From positions 1 to 36,571 of the forward strand of contig JAJFFZ010000200.1 in NCBI GenBank assembly GCA_021776395.1: 36,571 nucleotides of DNA, in the 5' to 3' direction. Made by a program: the position numbers and the translations under genes. Position 1 is the stretch's first letter. Each line of letters starts with the position of its first letter. A model generated the notes under the pieces. It worked only from the letters and a program-made list of their open reading frames with translations, ran no database searches and was not told the DNA's origin. Origin of the DNA: Hyphococcus sp. Its GTDB lineage: Bacteria; Pseudomonadota; Alphaproteobacteria; Caulobacterales; Parvularculaceae. Positions 7,629 to 16,385 of the stretch are shown piece by piece.

Positions 7629-8495
7629 TCAACCGGGCTTCATGATCATCTTGTGAATGGAAACGATATAGGCGACCGCCTTAACGTCGCCTTTGGCAGC
7701 ATTGGCAAATGAACCTTCAAGTTCCTCAAGGGCTTTGCGCCCCTGTTCGCTCTTTCCCATAGTCGTGCGTAATTCATCGATCATCCGCGCGGTATCTTCT
7801 GGGGTAAGATCGGCGCTTTGCATGCGCGCCTTGTCTCGATTTTCCTCTATGGTCTCACGAAACGCCCTGATGACAATGTCCTCTTTGGCGTTAAGGGCGT
7901 CAATGGAATCCACGGAAATGACTTTGTTGGCGTGTTTGTGGACATCCTCGCTGGAAATAGATTTTAACAAAGCGAGCAGCCCGACAAGGTCGCCCGCGCA
8001 CTCATTGAGGTGTTCGGCGTTTAATATGTTGCCGGTATGGACATATAAAAGCCGCCAGCTTTCGGGCAGTTTTTTTTCAGAGGCCGCGACGTCCTTGGTG
8101 ATCCTGATATAGTTCAGGAAACGCCCAGCCGAACCTTTCAGGGTTTCGATGAGTTGCTGTTTTTCGTTTTCAAATCGCAAATCTAGGTTTTTGCGCGCCC
8201 CGGTTTGCGCAACAGACGCCCGCGAGACCATCAGCTCAAGGAGAATGCGCGCTTCCTGCAAGCCATCGACGATTTCGGTTTCCCGGCGATATTCCGCCGA
8301 CTGCATATAAAGCGCGATGACGAGACCGATCGTGGCGATAATCAACGCAAGCGACGCACTGACAGCGTTTGAGTTTTCCGCGTTGCCGGTAACCAGATTG
8401 CCCACCGGGAGAAACAACAGCGCAAAACTCACCGCAACAGCCGTTAGCGCCAGTATCAATACTAATAGTGTAAGGAAGTTCAGTCTTTTCTTCAT
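7629..8495 (-). CDS. Hypothetical membrane protein, two N-terminal TM segments plus helical cytoplasmic domain
   Basis: 288 aa ORF; two hydrophobic stretches in the first ~65 residues, then a charged helical region; no family recognised. Confidence 0.6.
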   Translation of the reverse strand: MKKRLNFLTLLVLILALTAVAVSFALLFLPVGNLVTGNAENSNAVSASLALIIATIGLVIALYMQSAEYRRETEIVDGLQEARILLELMVSRASVAQTGARKNLDLRFENEKQQLIETLKGSAGRFLNYIRITKDVAASEKKLPESWRLLYVHTGNILNAEHLNECAGDLVGLLALLKSISSEDVHKHANKVISVDSIDALNAKEDIVIRAFRETIEENRDKARMQSADLTPEDTARMIDELRTTMGKSEQGRKALEELEGSFANAAKGDVKAVAYIVSIHKMIMKPG

Positions 8496-8524
8496 CGTCG
8501 CCCCTCGGTCTTTGCAAAATCTCA

Positions 8525-8544
8525 GCGGGAGGCGTTACTCCCGC
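8525..8544 (-). terminator. Hairpin overlapping the purL-bolA stop codon
   Basis: GCGGGAG-gcgtta-CTCCCGC; on the minus strand followed closely by ATTTTG. Confidence 0.45.
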
Positions 8545-11264
8545 GCTTCCGTTTCCAGCGCCAGCGCGTGCAGCTCGCCGCCCATGCGGCCTTTGAGGGC
8601 TTTGTAGACCAGTTGATGTTGCTGGATGCGGGTTTTGTCGTTGAACGCCGCCGAGATGATGCGGGCGCGATAGTGATCGCCGTCGCCGGCGAGGTCCTCG
8701 ATTTCGATGTCCGCATCGGGCATGGCGTCGAGAATGAGCTTTTTGATATCTTCAGCGGCCATCGGCATCGGCAAGGTCTCCTTTTCCATTGCGGCATTCA
8801 TATAGTCCGGCAGCGCGGCTTCCCAAAGATCGCTGAGATCTAGCAGCGACAGGGCGTCGGTCTCGTCGAGCAAAATATCCGGCCCGCCGAAGCGGCCCAG
8901 CTTTGACGCCTGAACGCCGGCCATGGCTGATTTTAGCAATAGCGTGTCGGCGGCGGATGGCGATGCGGCAACGAGATAGCGCGCCTGGTCTTCGCCGAAC
9001 CAGAACGCGGCTTTGCGTTGCTTGACCGGGGTTGCCAGATTAAGCCCGCGCCCCGCCGCCAGCGCCATTTCCGCTGCCGCCACCAGCAAGCCGCCATCAG
9101 AAACATCGTGGCAGGCGGTAACCAGGCCTTCATCAATCAGCTTACGGATTAACTCGCCGGTCTTGCGTTCAGCGTCGAGGTCAACCGGCGGCGGCGCGCC
9201 GTCTTCCATCGCGAACAGCTCGCGCAAATATAGCGACTGGCCAAGCCATCCGCGCGTCACGCCAATCGCGATCAGCTCCTCGCCCGCTTCCGCGCCGCCA
9301 ATGCGCACCGCCTTGGAGACATCTTCCAAAACGCCAACGCCGCCGATTGCCGGGGTCGGCGCAATCGCCTCGCCATTGGTTTCATTATAAAGCGAGACAT
9401 TGCCGGAGACCACCGGGTAGCCGAGCGCCTCGCAAGCCTCAGCGATGCCGTCAATGGCGCCGACAAACTGCGCCATGATTTCCGGGCGTTCGGGATTGCC
9501 GAAGTTAAGGCAATTGGTAATCGCCAACGGCGCGGCGCCAGTTGCGCAAATATTGCGATAGGTTTCGGCCACCGCCTGCTTGGCGCCTTCATGGGGGTCG
9601 GCCCTGACATAGCGCGGCGTCACATCGGTAGTGATCGCCAACGCCCGCGCGGTTCCATGGACACGCACCAGCGCCGCGTCGCCGCCGGGCGCGATCACCG
9701 TGTCGCCCATCACCGAGTGGTCATATTGCTCCCAGATCCAGCGGCGCGAACACAAATCCGGCGCGGTCATCAGCTTGGCCAGCGCCGTCAGCATGGTGTC
9801 GCCGCCGGCGGTCTCGGCGAGCGTTGCGGTTTCTTCGTTGTGCTCAACCTTCGCGCTCTCAACCATGCCCGATGCGGCGAGGTTGGATGCAGCTTCCTCA
9901 AACCCTGAAAAGGCGACGCCTTCCGGTTTTGAGCGGGCATAAATCCGCGCCTCGCCGGCGCTGATTGTCAAACCCACGGCGTCCACCAAATCACCGTCGC
10001 TGAGCCGGTCGCCGATCAGCGCATCGGCAATGACGCGCATTTCCGCCTCGCTTTTGCCGGGCGCTTTGAGGACGGCTTGCGCTTCGCGATAAGTTACCGT
10101 CGGGTCTTCCAGCGGCGCGGGCTTTTCAAGCGCGCTATGGGGCCGGTCATAATTCGGCGCGCCATCGGCCAGCGGCGGCACCGGTAAATCCGCGGCGATC
10201 TCGCCTTTGTGGTTGATCACCAGCCGGCCAGTGTCCGTAGTGACGCCGATGACCGCGAAATCAACGCCCCATTTATCGAAGATCGCCCGGGCGCTCTCTT
10301 CTTCACCGGGCTTCAGCACCATCAGCATGCGCTCCTGGCTTTCCGACAGCAGCATCTCATAGGCGGTCATGTTGTCTTCGCGCTGGGGAACCGCATCGAG
10401 ATCAAGCTCAAACCCGCCCCCACCTTTCGCCGCCATCTCAACCGATGAAGAGGTGAGCCCCGCCGCGCCCATATCCTGAATGGCGATAATTGCATCGGAC
10501 GCCATCAGCTCCAGACAGGCCTCAAGAAGAAGCTTTTCCGTAAACGGATCGCCGACCTGCACGGTCGGGCGTTTTTCATCCGAGGCGTCGTCAAACTCGG
10601 CCGAGGCCATGGTCGCGCCGTGGATGCCGTCGCGGCCGGTCTTGGAGCCGACATAAACCACCGGATTGCCGGCGCCGCGGGCGGCGGAATAAAAAATCTT
10701 GTGCTTTTCGGCGACGCCCACCGTCATCGCATTGACTAAAATGTTGCCATTATAGCCGTCGTGAAAGTTGGTCTCGCCGCCGACCGTCGGCACGCCCATG
10801 CAATTGCCGTAGCCGCCAATCCCGGCGACCACGCCGGACACCAGATGCCGGGTTTTGGGATGGCCCCAGCCGCCAAAGCGCAGCGCATTCAGGTTCGCCA
10901 CGGGCCGCGCGCCCATGGTGAAGACATCGCGCATAATCCCGCCGACGCCGGTCGCCGCGCCCTGATAGGGTTCAATAAAAGACGGGTGGTTGTGGCTTTC
11001 CATCTTGAAGATGGCGGCGAGGCCTTCGCCAATATCGATAACGCCGGCATTCTCGCCCGGACCGCAAATCACCCACGGCGCGCTGGTGGGGAGCTTTTTC
11101 AGATGCCTGCGTGAGGATTTATAAGAACAATGCTCCGACCACATCACCGAGAACACGCCCAGCTCAACCAGATTCGGCGCACGGCCCATATGCTCCCTGA
11201 CGCGGTCATATTCTTCCGGCGTCAGGCCATGCTCGGCGACAATTTCGGGGGTGATGGTCGTCAT
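8535..11264 (-). CDS. purL: Phosphoribosylformylglycinamidine synthase subunit PurL with central insertion and C-terminal BolA domain
   Basis: 909 aa; PurL motifs [74 protein letters not shown]. The last ~75 aa ([72 protein letters not shown]) are a BolA domain. Confidence 0.93.
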   Translation of the reverse strand: MTTITPEIVAEHGLTPEEYDRVREHMGRAPNLVELGVFSVMWSEHCSYKSSRRHLKKLPTSAPWVICGPGENAGVIDIGEGLAAIFKMESHNHPSFIEPYQGAATGVGGIMRDVFTMGARPVANLNALRFGGWGHPKTRHLVSGVVAGIGGYGNCMGVPTVGGETNFHDGYNGNILVNAMTVGVAEKHKIFYSAARGAGNPVVYVGSKTGRDGIHGATMASAEFDDASDEKRPTVQVGDPFTEKLLLEACLELMASDAIIAIQDMGAAGLTSSSVEMAAKGGGGFELDLDAVPQREDNMTAYEMLLSESQERMLMVLKPGEEESARAIFDKWGVDFAVIGVTTDTGRLVINHKGEIAADLPVPPLADGAPNYDRPHSALEKPAPLEDPTVTYREAQAVLKAPGKSEAEMRVIADALIGDRLSDGDLVDAVGLTISAGEARIYARSKPEGVAFSGFEEAASNLAASGMVESAKVEHNEETATLAETAGGDTMLTALAKLMTAPDLCSRRWIWEQYDHSVMGDTVIAPGGDAALVRVHGTARALAITTDVTPRYVRADPHEGAKQAVAETYRNICATGAAPLAITNCLNFGNPERPEIMAQFVGAIDGIAEACEALGYPVVSGNVSLYNETNGEAIAPTPAIGGVGVLEDVSKAVRIGGAEAGEELIAIGVTRGWLGQSLYLRELFAMEDGAPPPVDLDAERKTGELIRKLIDEGLVTACHDVSDGGLLVAAAEMALAAGRGLNLATPVKQRKAAFWFGEDQARYLVAASPSAADTLLLKSAMAGVQASKLGRFGGPDILLDETDALSLLDLSDLWEAALPDYMNAAMEKETLPMPMAAEDIKKLILDAMPDADIEIEDLAGDGDHYRARIISAAFNDKTRIQQHQLVYKALKGRMGGELHALALETEARE

Positions 11265-11282
11265 GAAAGTTCCTGTAGTCTG

Positions 11283-11301
11283 GCGGGGCGATCTGCCCCG
11301 C
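11283..11301. promoter_or_regulatory. Hairpin in the purL leader / upstream gene 3' region
   Basis: GCGGGGC-gatct-GCCCCGC, about 18 nt upstream of the purL ATG on the minus strand. Confidence 0.4.
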
Positions 11302-11407
11302 AGATAATCGGCGTTCGCGCCGCGTTAGTGATTAAGGCAAACCCCATATGCCGAATACGGGTTCAATATGCCAGTTGATCGATCCGTGCAAATCAATGCG
11401 CGTCTGG

Positions 11408-12343
11408 TCAGCGCTGCTTGTAGAGATAATCGTCAGCAAGCCCCAAGCGGCGGCAAGATTGCGCCGCCGGGCCGGAGCGCAATATCAGCCGATCCGCGCG
11501 CCTTGCCATCCGCCGCACAACACGCCGTTCAAACGGGCGCAGCCCGTAGCTTTTGTCCAGCCCGAGAATATCCCGGACGTCGCCGGGAATAATATCGACG
11601 GCGGCGCGAACAAGCGAATGTTGCGCGAGCTGCGCGGGCTGCGGGAACGCTGGCGCTTTCTTCATGATGGATAAAAACTCAAAGATAATATCCGAACGTT
11701 CAAACCGCGGCTTCATGGCGGCGAAAAGTTCGTGCAGGTCCTCAAGCGACGCCGGCGCGTCGGTCGCGCCATAAAGCGCCGCCGTGGTTTGGCCTTCTCT
11801 ATAGTATCGGTTTTGATCGTCGTTACTGAGCGGCGCTACATAAGAGGAGTAGGCTTCGAGAAATCCGAACCCCGCCGTTGCCTGCACCCAGGTGAGGAGC
11901 GTGGGGTCGCTCGCGGCATAAGGCTCGCCCGATGGGGTGACGCCAGCGATGGCGCCATGGCGACGGTTGACGCCGTCGATCATCGCCCGCGCAACGCTCT
12001 GCGCGCCATAGACCGTCACCATCGCCGCCAACCCGGTGCGTTTCAGTCTGGTAACCGGATCGCTCCGGAAAGACGTGTTGTCCCAAACGCCCGACCGCAC
12101 CCGCGGCTCGGCGAATTCCAAAATCACCGCCGCGACGCCGCCGATAAAAAGCGAAACCGGATTTTTAAATATCCGCCATGAAACTGAAGCCGGCCCATTG
12201 ATCGCCGGCTCCCCGCAAGGCGTGGCAAAATCAACGCTTAAAAGCCGGTCATCTTTAAGATAGACTGCCGCCGCCTGGTCAAGGCGCTTTTCAATCGTCC
12301 GCTTAACCCGCGTTTTTAGCGCCGTTACCGGCATGAACGCCAC
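11408..12343 (-). CDS. Oxygenase MpaB family / DUF2236-like protein
   Basis: 311 aa; SWRIFKNPVSLFIGGVAAVILEFAEPRVRSGVWDNTSFRSDPVTRLKRTG followed by YAASDPTLLTWVQAT, characteristic of DUF2236. Confidence 0.82.
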   Translation of the reverse strand: MAFMPVTALKTRVKRTIEKRLDQAAAVYLKDDRLLSVDFATPCGEPAINGPASVSWRIFKNPVSLFIGGVAAVILEFAEPRVRSGVWDNTSFRSDPVTRLKRTGLAAMVTVYGAQSVARAMIDGVNRRHGAIAGVTPSGEPYAASDPTLLTWVQATAGFGFLEAYSSYVAPLSNDDQNRYYREGQTTAALYGATDAPASLEDLHELFAAMKPRFERSDIIFEFLSIMKKAPAFPQPAQLAQHSLVRAAVDIIPGDVRDILGLDKSYGLRPFERRVVRRMARRADRLILRSGPAAQSCRRLGLADDYLYKQR

Positions 12344-12500
12344 CTACCCTTCAACGCCCGTCCCCAGCCTTACTATAGCGAAAAACTGAGCCCAACTGTG
12401 GCAATAGGGCGACGGTTTCGAGTTCATTCACATTGGCGCGAATGGGCTTGATGTTCGTGTCAGATCGGCTACCGCTAGCGGCAGGATCGAAAAAGGCGCC

Positions 12501-13553
12501 ATGATGAACATTCAGGACAATGTAAAAGACTATTACGGCAAGGTGCTGACCGCGACGTCGGACCTTAAGACCAGCGCCTGCTGCACCATGGACGCGCCGC
12601 CGGATTATCTCAAAACCGTGCTCGCCAATATTCACCCGGAAGTGGCCGCGCGATATTATGGCTGCGGGCTGGTGGCGCCGCTGGCGCTTGAAGGCGCGCG
12701 CGTTCTCGACCTTGGTTCCGGCTCCGGTCAGGACGCCTATGCGCTGGCTCAGCTGGTCGGCGCAGAGGGTGCGGTGATCGGCGTTGATATGACGCCCGAA
12801 CAGCTCGCCGTGGCGCGGGAGCATCTAGATTGGCATACGGAGAAATTCGGCTTTGCTAATGTTCGCTTCATCGAGGGCGATATTGAAAACCTTGAGGCGC
12901 TGGCGCTGGAGCCGGCCAGTTTCGATGTCATTATATCCAATTGCGTGATTAATCTGGTTGCAGACAAAGCCAAGGTGTTCCGCAGCGCGCACGGGTTGCT
13001 GAAGCCGGGCGGCGAATTTTACTTCTCCGACGTCTATGCTGACCGCCGGCTGCCGGAATCTCTGCGCCATGACCCGGTGGCGCAAGGCGAATGTCTCGGC
13101 GGCGCGCTTTACTGGAATGATTTTTTAAATATCGCCAAGGCGGCAAGCTTTGCCGACCCCCGGCTGGTGAGCGATGAGCCGATTGAAATCAACAATCGCG
13201 CCCTGCGCGAAAGGCTCGGCCAGGCGAGGTTTCATTCCGCAACCTATCGCCTGTTCAAAATCGACGGGCTGGAGCCGGCTTGTGAAGATTATGGCCAGGC
13301 CGTGATCTATCAAGGCGGGCTCGCCCATAGCGACGACGCGCTAATCCTGGACAGCCATCACCTTATTGAAAAAGGCCGGGTGTTTCCCGTCTGCGGAAAT
13401 ACCTACCGTATGCTGAAGGAAAGCCGCTTTGCGCCCTATTTCGATTTCATCGGCGACAGTTCCACACATTACGGAATTTTTCCAGACTGCGGGACGGCGT
13501 CACCGTTTGGGCAGGGCGCCACGGAGGCCAAGGATGGCAATGCGTGTTGTTAA
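12501..13553 (+). CDS. arsM: Arsenite methyltransferase (ArsM-like SAM methyltransferase)
   Basis: 350 aa; VKDYYGKVLTATSDLKTSACCTMDAPP, VLDLGSGSGQDAYALAQLVG, ISNCVINLVADK, QGECLGGALYWNDF with conserved cysteines. Confidence 0.88.
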   Translation: MMNIQDNVKDYYGKVLTATSDLKTSACCTMDAPPDYLKTVLANIHPEVAARYYGCGLVAPLALEGARVLDLGSGSGQDAYALAQLVGAEGAVIGVDMTPEQLAVAREHLDWHTEKFGFANVRFIEGDIENLEALALEPASFDVIISNCVINLVADKAKVFRSAHGLLKPGGEFYFSDVYADRRLPESLRHDPVAQGECLGGALYWNDFLNIAKAASFADPRLVSDEPIEINNRALRERLGQARFHSATYRLFKIDGLEPACEDYGQAVIYQGGLAHSDDALILDSHHLIEKGRVFPVCGNTYRMLKESRFAPYFDFIGDSSTHYGIFPDCGTASPFGQGATEAKDGNACC

Positions 13554-13599
13554 ATTCCATTAGATCTTCAGCGAAAATTCAGATTCAAGTCAAACTCCC

Positions 13600-13682
13600 C
13601 CGCTCATCCCCGCGAAAGCGGGGATCCAGAACAGCGCGCGCCGGACGTGGCTCTGGATCCCCGCTTTCGCGGGGATGAGCGG
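13600..13682. repeat. Intergenic inverted repeat with perfect 31-bp arms
   Basis: CCGCTCATCCCCGCGAAAGCGGGGATCCAGA (13600-13630) and its exact reverse complement (13652-13682), between convergent genes. Confidence 0.93.
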
Positions 13683-13718
13683 AAGGTTGTGTGTGGCTCA
13701 GGTTTTTCGCCCGGCGCT

Positions 13719-14006
13719 CTAGTCACTATTATCGATAACAATAATTTCTGCATCGCACGAATTCTGAATTCGCCTAACAGCGGCCTTACAACCGCTTTTG
13801 CTTTTATACCCTTCGCCACCCGATGCGATAGGCTGCCCGTTACCCGCCTTCAGTCGCCAATACCAATCGCCATTTTTCTTACTTTGAAATATCTCGTACT
13901 TATTTCTGCTGGATGATGCTGGTCGCTTCGCCAGCGCATTCGCTGATAACAAACCAGCGATACTAAATCCGAGCAATGCACGTCGTAACATAACTAACCT
14001 CCTCAC
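13719..14006 (-). CDS. YegP/DUF1508-domain protein with predicted signal peptide
   Basis: 95 aa; KYEIFQSKKNGDWYWRLKAGNGQPIASGGEGYKSKSGCKAAVRRIQ; N-terminal hydrophobic signal ending ANALA. Confidence 0.8.
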   Translation of the reverse strand: MRRLVMLRRALLGFSIAGLLSANALAKRPASSSRNKYEIFQSKKNGDWYWRLKAGNGQPIASGGEGYKSKSGCKAAVRRIQNSCDAEIIVIDNSD

Positions 14007-14027
14007 TATAAATATCTGTTATAGCTT

Positions 14028-14687
14028 TCAACGCCCCAGCCGCCACGCCGCCAGCCACACCGCGCTGGCCCAGGCGGCGCCGACGCTCCAGCCGGCGATG
14101 ACGTCAGTTGGGTAGTGGACGCCCAGAAAAACCCGGCTGGCGCCGATCAGGAACACCAACACCAGCGAGGCGCTCAATGCGTAGCGCCGTGCGGCGCGCA
14201 GCTTCAACACATTCGCAATCGCCAGCCCGAAGGTAAGGTATATCGCCGCCGCGCTTGCCGAATGGCCGCTGGGGAAGCTTTTGCTGCTCGCTGAGGTGAG
14301 ATGCGGAAGAAAGTCCGGACGCACGCGGCCGAAAAAATCTTTGAGAATGCCGGTTATCACTGTCTCGCCGATCACCACGGCCAAAAGGACAAACAGAAAC
14401 GACCATTGCTTGTGAATAATGAGCGCGCCGGCGAGCAAGAGGCTGAACACCGTCAGCACCGGCCAGCCGCCGAGTGCGGTAATGTTCTGTACAAAGTATA
14501 ACAGCCATCCGGGGCCGTTCAGCAAAGCCGGATCGTCGCCATTGCGCAATGACAACAGGAAGCTGCGCTCGGCTGTTTCAAAGGCGCCAACGGGCGCCGT
14601 TACGCTGAGAAAAAGGAATATCGCCAGCGACGCCGCCAGCATAATCCATGCAAAACGCGGCGATAGCGCAGCTTCGGGATGCAGCAT
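14028..14687 (-). CDS. PAP2-family phosphatase
   Basis: 219 aa; KDFFGRVRPDFLP, SFPSGHSASAAAIYLTF and SRVFLGVHYPTDVIAGW motifs. Confidence 0.93.
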   Translation of the reverse strand: MLHPEAALSPRFAWIMLAASLAIFLFLSVTAPVGAFETAERSFLLSLRNGDDPALLNGPGWLLYFVQNITALGGWPVLTVFSLLLAGALIIHKQWSFLFVLLAVVIGETVITGILKDFFGRVRPDFLPHLTSASSKSFPSGHSASAAAIYLTFGLAIANVLKLRAARRYALSASLVLVFLIGASRVFLGVHYPTDVIAGWSVGAAWASAVWLAAWRLGR

Positions 14688-14707
14688 AACCGGTCAGCTT
14701 ACCGCCG

Positions 14708-15814
14708 CTATCGCGCTGGCCAGCGCTCGGCATAAACCGCATGGCTGATCAAGATTGACGCCCCGGCGCCGCAAGCGCCGTTTGACGACATGGTTCCCCA
14801 GACCGTGACTTCCTTGCCGAGAAGGTCGTCAGCGGGCTGTGTCGTCGATAGCCTGCGCAACACATCATTGTCGGTTTTCAGCAATAAGCACCCATCGGTG
14901 CTGTCGACAATTTCGCCGCGCAGTGAAATTTTTCGCTGTTGCACCAATCGCGGCGTTACGACGATGTCGCCAATTTTTGAATAATCCGGCAGGCGATAAC
15001 CAGTGTCGGCAGCTGGCGTTGTATAATGCGCCGCCGGCACGCCCGGCGTCAGCTGAACCGGTGCGGATGCACTGATCAACCTGCAGTCAGAACCCTCGCC
15101 TTCGCTCATCGCATTGATTTCAACAAACGTATTTTCAGGTGTTGAAATAATTTTCCGCAGCTTATGAATTTTGCCGCCGTCGCGTTTGCGCAAAACCTGA
15201 CATTCGATAAGTTGAATATCCGGCGACGCATTCGCGCCGGCAAATCTCGTCGGCGACGTTGGCAGTCCGGCGCTTTCAATCCGTAATGCAGACAGCCGCT
15301 GATAGCTAAGCGTGTCTGAATTGGCGTGTTGCCGGGCGCCAAGCGGCTCCTCGCGACGCCAGGCCGACCTTGAGGATGAAGAGCCCCACTGATTGCGATA
15401 ACTAATACGTTGCGCTGCTCCGGGGAAATCACCGCCCAGTCCAGCATCACTGATACCAGCATCACTGATAATTGTCCCGCTAACACCATGCGCCGGCCTG
15501 TCGGTTGACGCCGGCTGAACCGTCGGCGCGTCCGCCACAGGCGCGTCCACGAGCGGTATCGTTGAGCGCGTGATCTCATCAGGCAGCGCCAGATACTCGC
15601 CCGGCCGAACATTGCGCGGGTCTACGCCGGGATTGGCCTCATATAGCGCCGACAGATTGACATTGCACTGGCGCGCCACCGTCACCAGGGTGGTCGGCGC
15701 ATCAACTGCGTAAGAGTTGCCGCAACGCCCGGCCGAAGCCGGCGCCGCCAGGACAAAGAACGCCGCGCTTACAGCGCCAATTCCAACGATGTTGCGTGTC
15801 CCGATAGTGCTCAT
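14708..15814 (-). CDS. LysM-domain exported protein
   Basis: Start reassigned to ATG at 15814 (GGAGGGG RBS upstream); signal peptide then YAVDAPTTLVTVARQCNVNLSALYEANPGVDPRNVRPGEYLALP LysM motif; C-terminal beta-rich region. Confidence 0.8.
   Translation of the reverse strand: MSTIGTRNIVGIGAVSAAFFVLAAPASAGRCGNSYAVDAPTTLVTVARQCNVNLSALYEANPGVDPRNVRPGEYLALPDEITRSTIPLVDAPVADAPTVQPASTDRPAHGVSGTIISDAGISDAGLGGDFPGAAQRISYRNQWGSSSSRSAWRREEPLGARQHANSDTLSYQRLSALRIESAGLPTSPTRFAGANASPDIQLIECQVLRKRDGGKIHKLRKIISTPENTFVEINAMSEGEGSDCRLISASAPVQLTPGVPAAHYTTPAADTGYRLPDYSKIGDIVVTPRLVQQRKISLRGEIVDSTDGCLLLKTDNDVLRRLSTTQPADDLLGKEVTVWGTMSSNGACGAGASILISHAVYAERWPAR
15441..15470. repeat. 15-bp perfect tandem duplication in the LysM gene
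   Basis: CCAGCATCACTGATA x2, encoding SDAGISDAG. Confidence 0.9.
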
Positions 15815-15844
15815 GACGACCCCTCCATAAGAGATTCTGATTAT

Positions 15845-16328
15845 GGTTAATAACACGGATTCACGTGCTTTGGCTGATAATTTCGATATTTTCTAAAGCC
15901 GGACGGTTCGGCTGGAATCTGCCCCAAGCACATGACTTGCGCCTTAAGTCACTGAATTTATTGCGCTATCATTTTCGGAAGATTTCAATCTAACCGACGA
16001 TGTTAACCCAGCCGAGGCGCGCTCGCGCTGAAAATCCCTGGCTGCCCCTCGCAACGCTCAACCTCATAAAAAGACGCGCCCGCCAACAACCTCAATGACT
16101 ACAAATTTAGACGGCGACATCCCTCGAGCACACGCGCCTGCGGCGCTCTATTTAATGGGCTCGCACTAAAGGTTTTCTCTCACGGCAGGTGTCACATTCT
16201 GGATTACATGGTTAATTTGTGTACGGTGCATGTAAGGAAGAAGGAAAACTGGATAAAATTTTAGAACAATTACACCTGCCTATCCGAAATCCAGGCGATT
16301 AACCACGTTCAATTACAAGATGTTAACC
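15845..16328. promoter_or_regulatory. Cluster of TTAACC (CtrA half-site-like) motifs
   Basis: TTAACC/GGTTAA at 15845-15850, 16003-16008, 16210-16215, 16299-16304 and 16323-16328; the first and third extend to TTAACCAT on the minus strand. Confidence 0.4.
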
Positions 16329-16385
16329 GCAGCAGCGATAATGGCGCATGCTTGTACTTAGTTATTATGCTGATCAAGGTGTGAA

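Noticed and set aside
12351-12824. 157-aa minus-strand ORF at the arsM start
   Set aside because: Mostly antisense to ArsM, no motifs; extension covers the arsM promoter region only.
15990-16008. Full CtrA box at CTAACCGACGATGTTAACC
   Set aside because: Spacing between the TAA cores is N9 rather than N7 and the first half-site is CTAA; counted only as a half-site.
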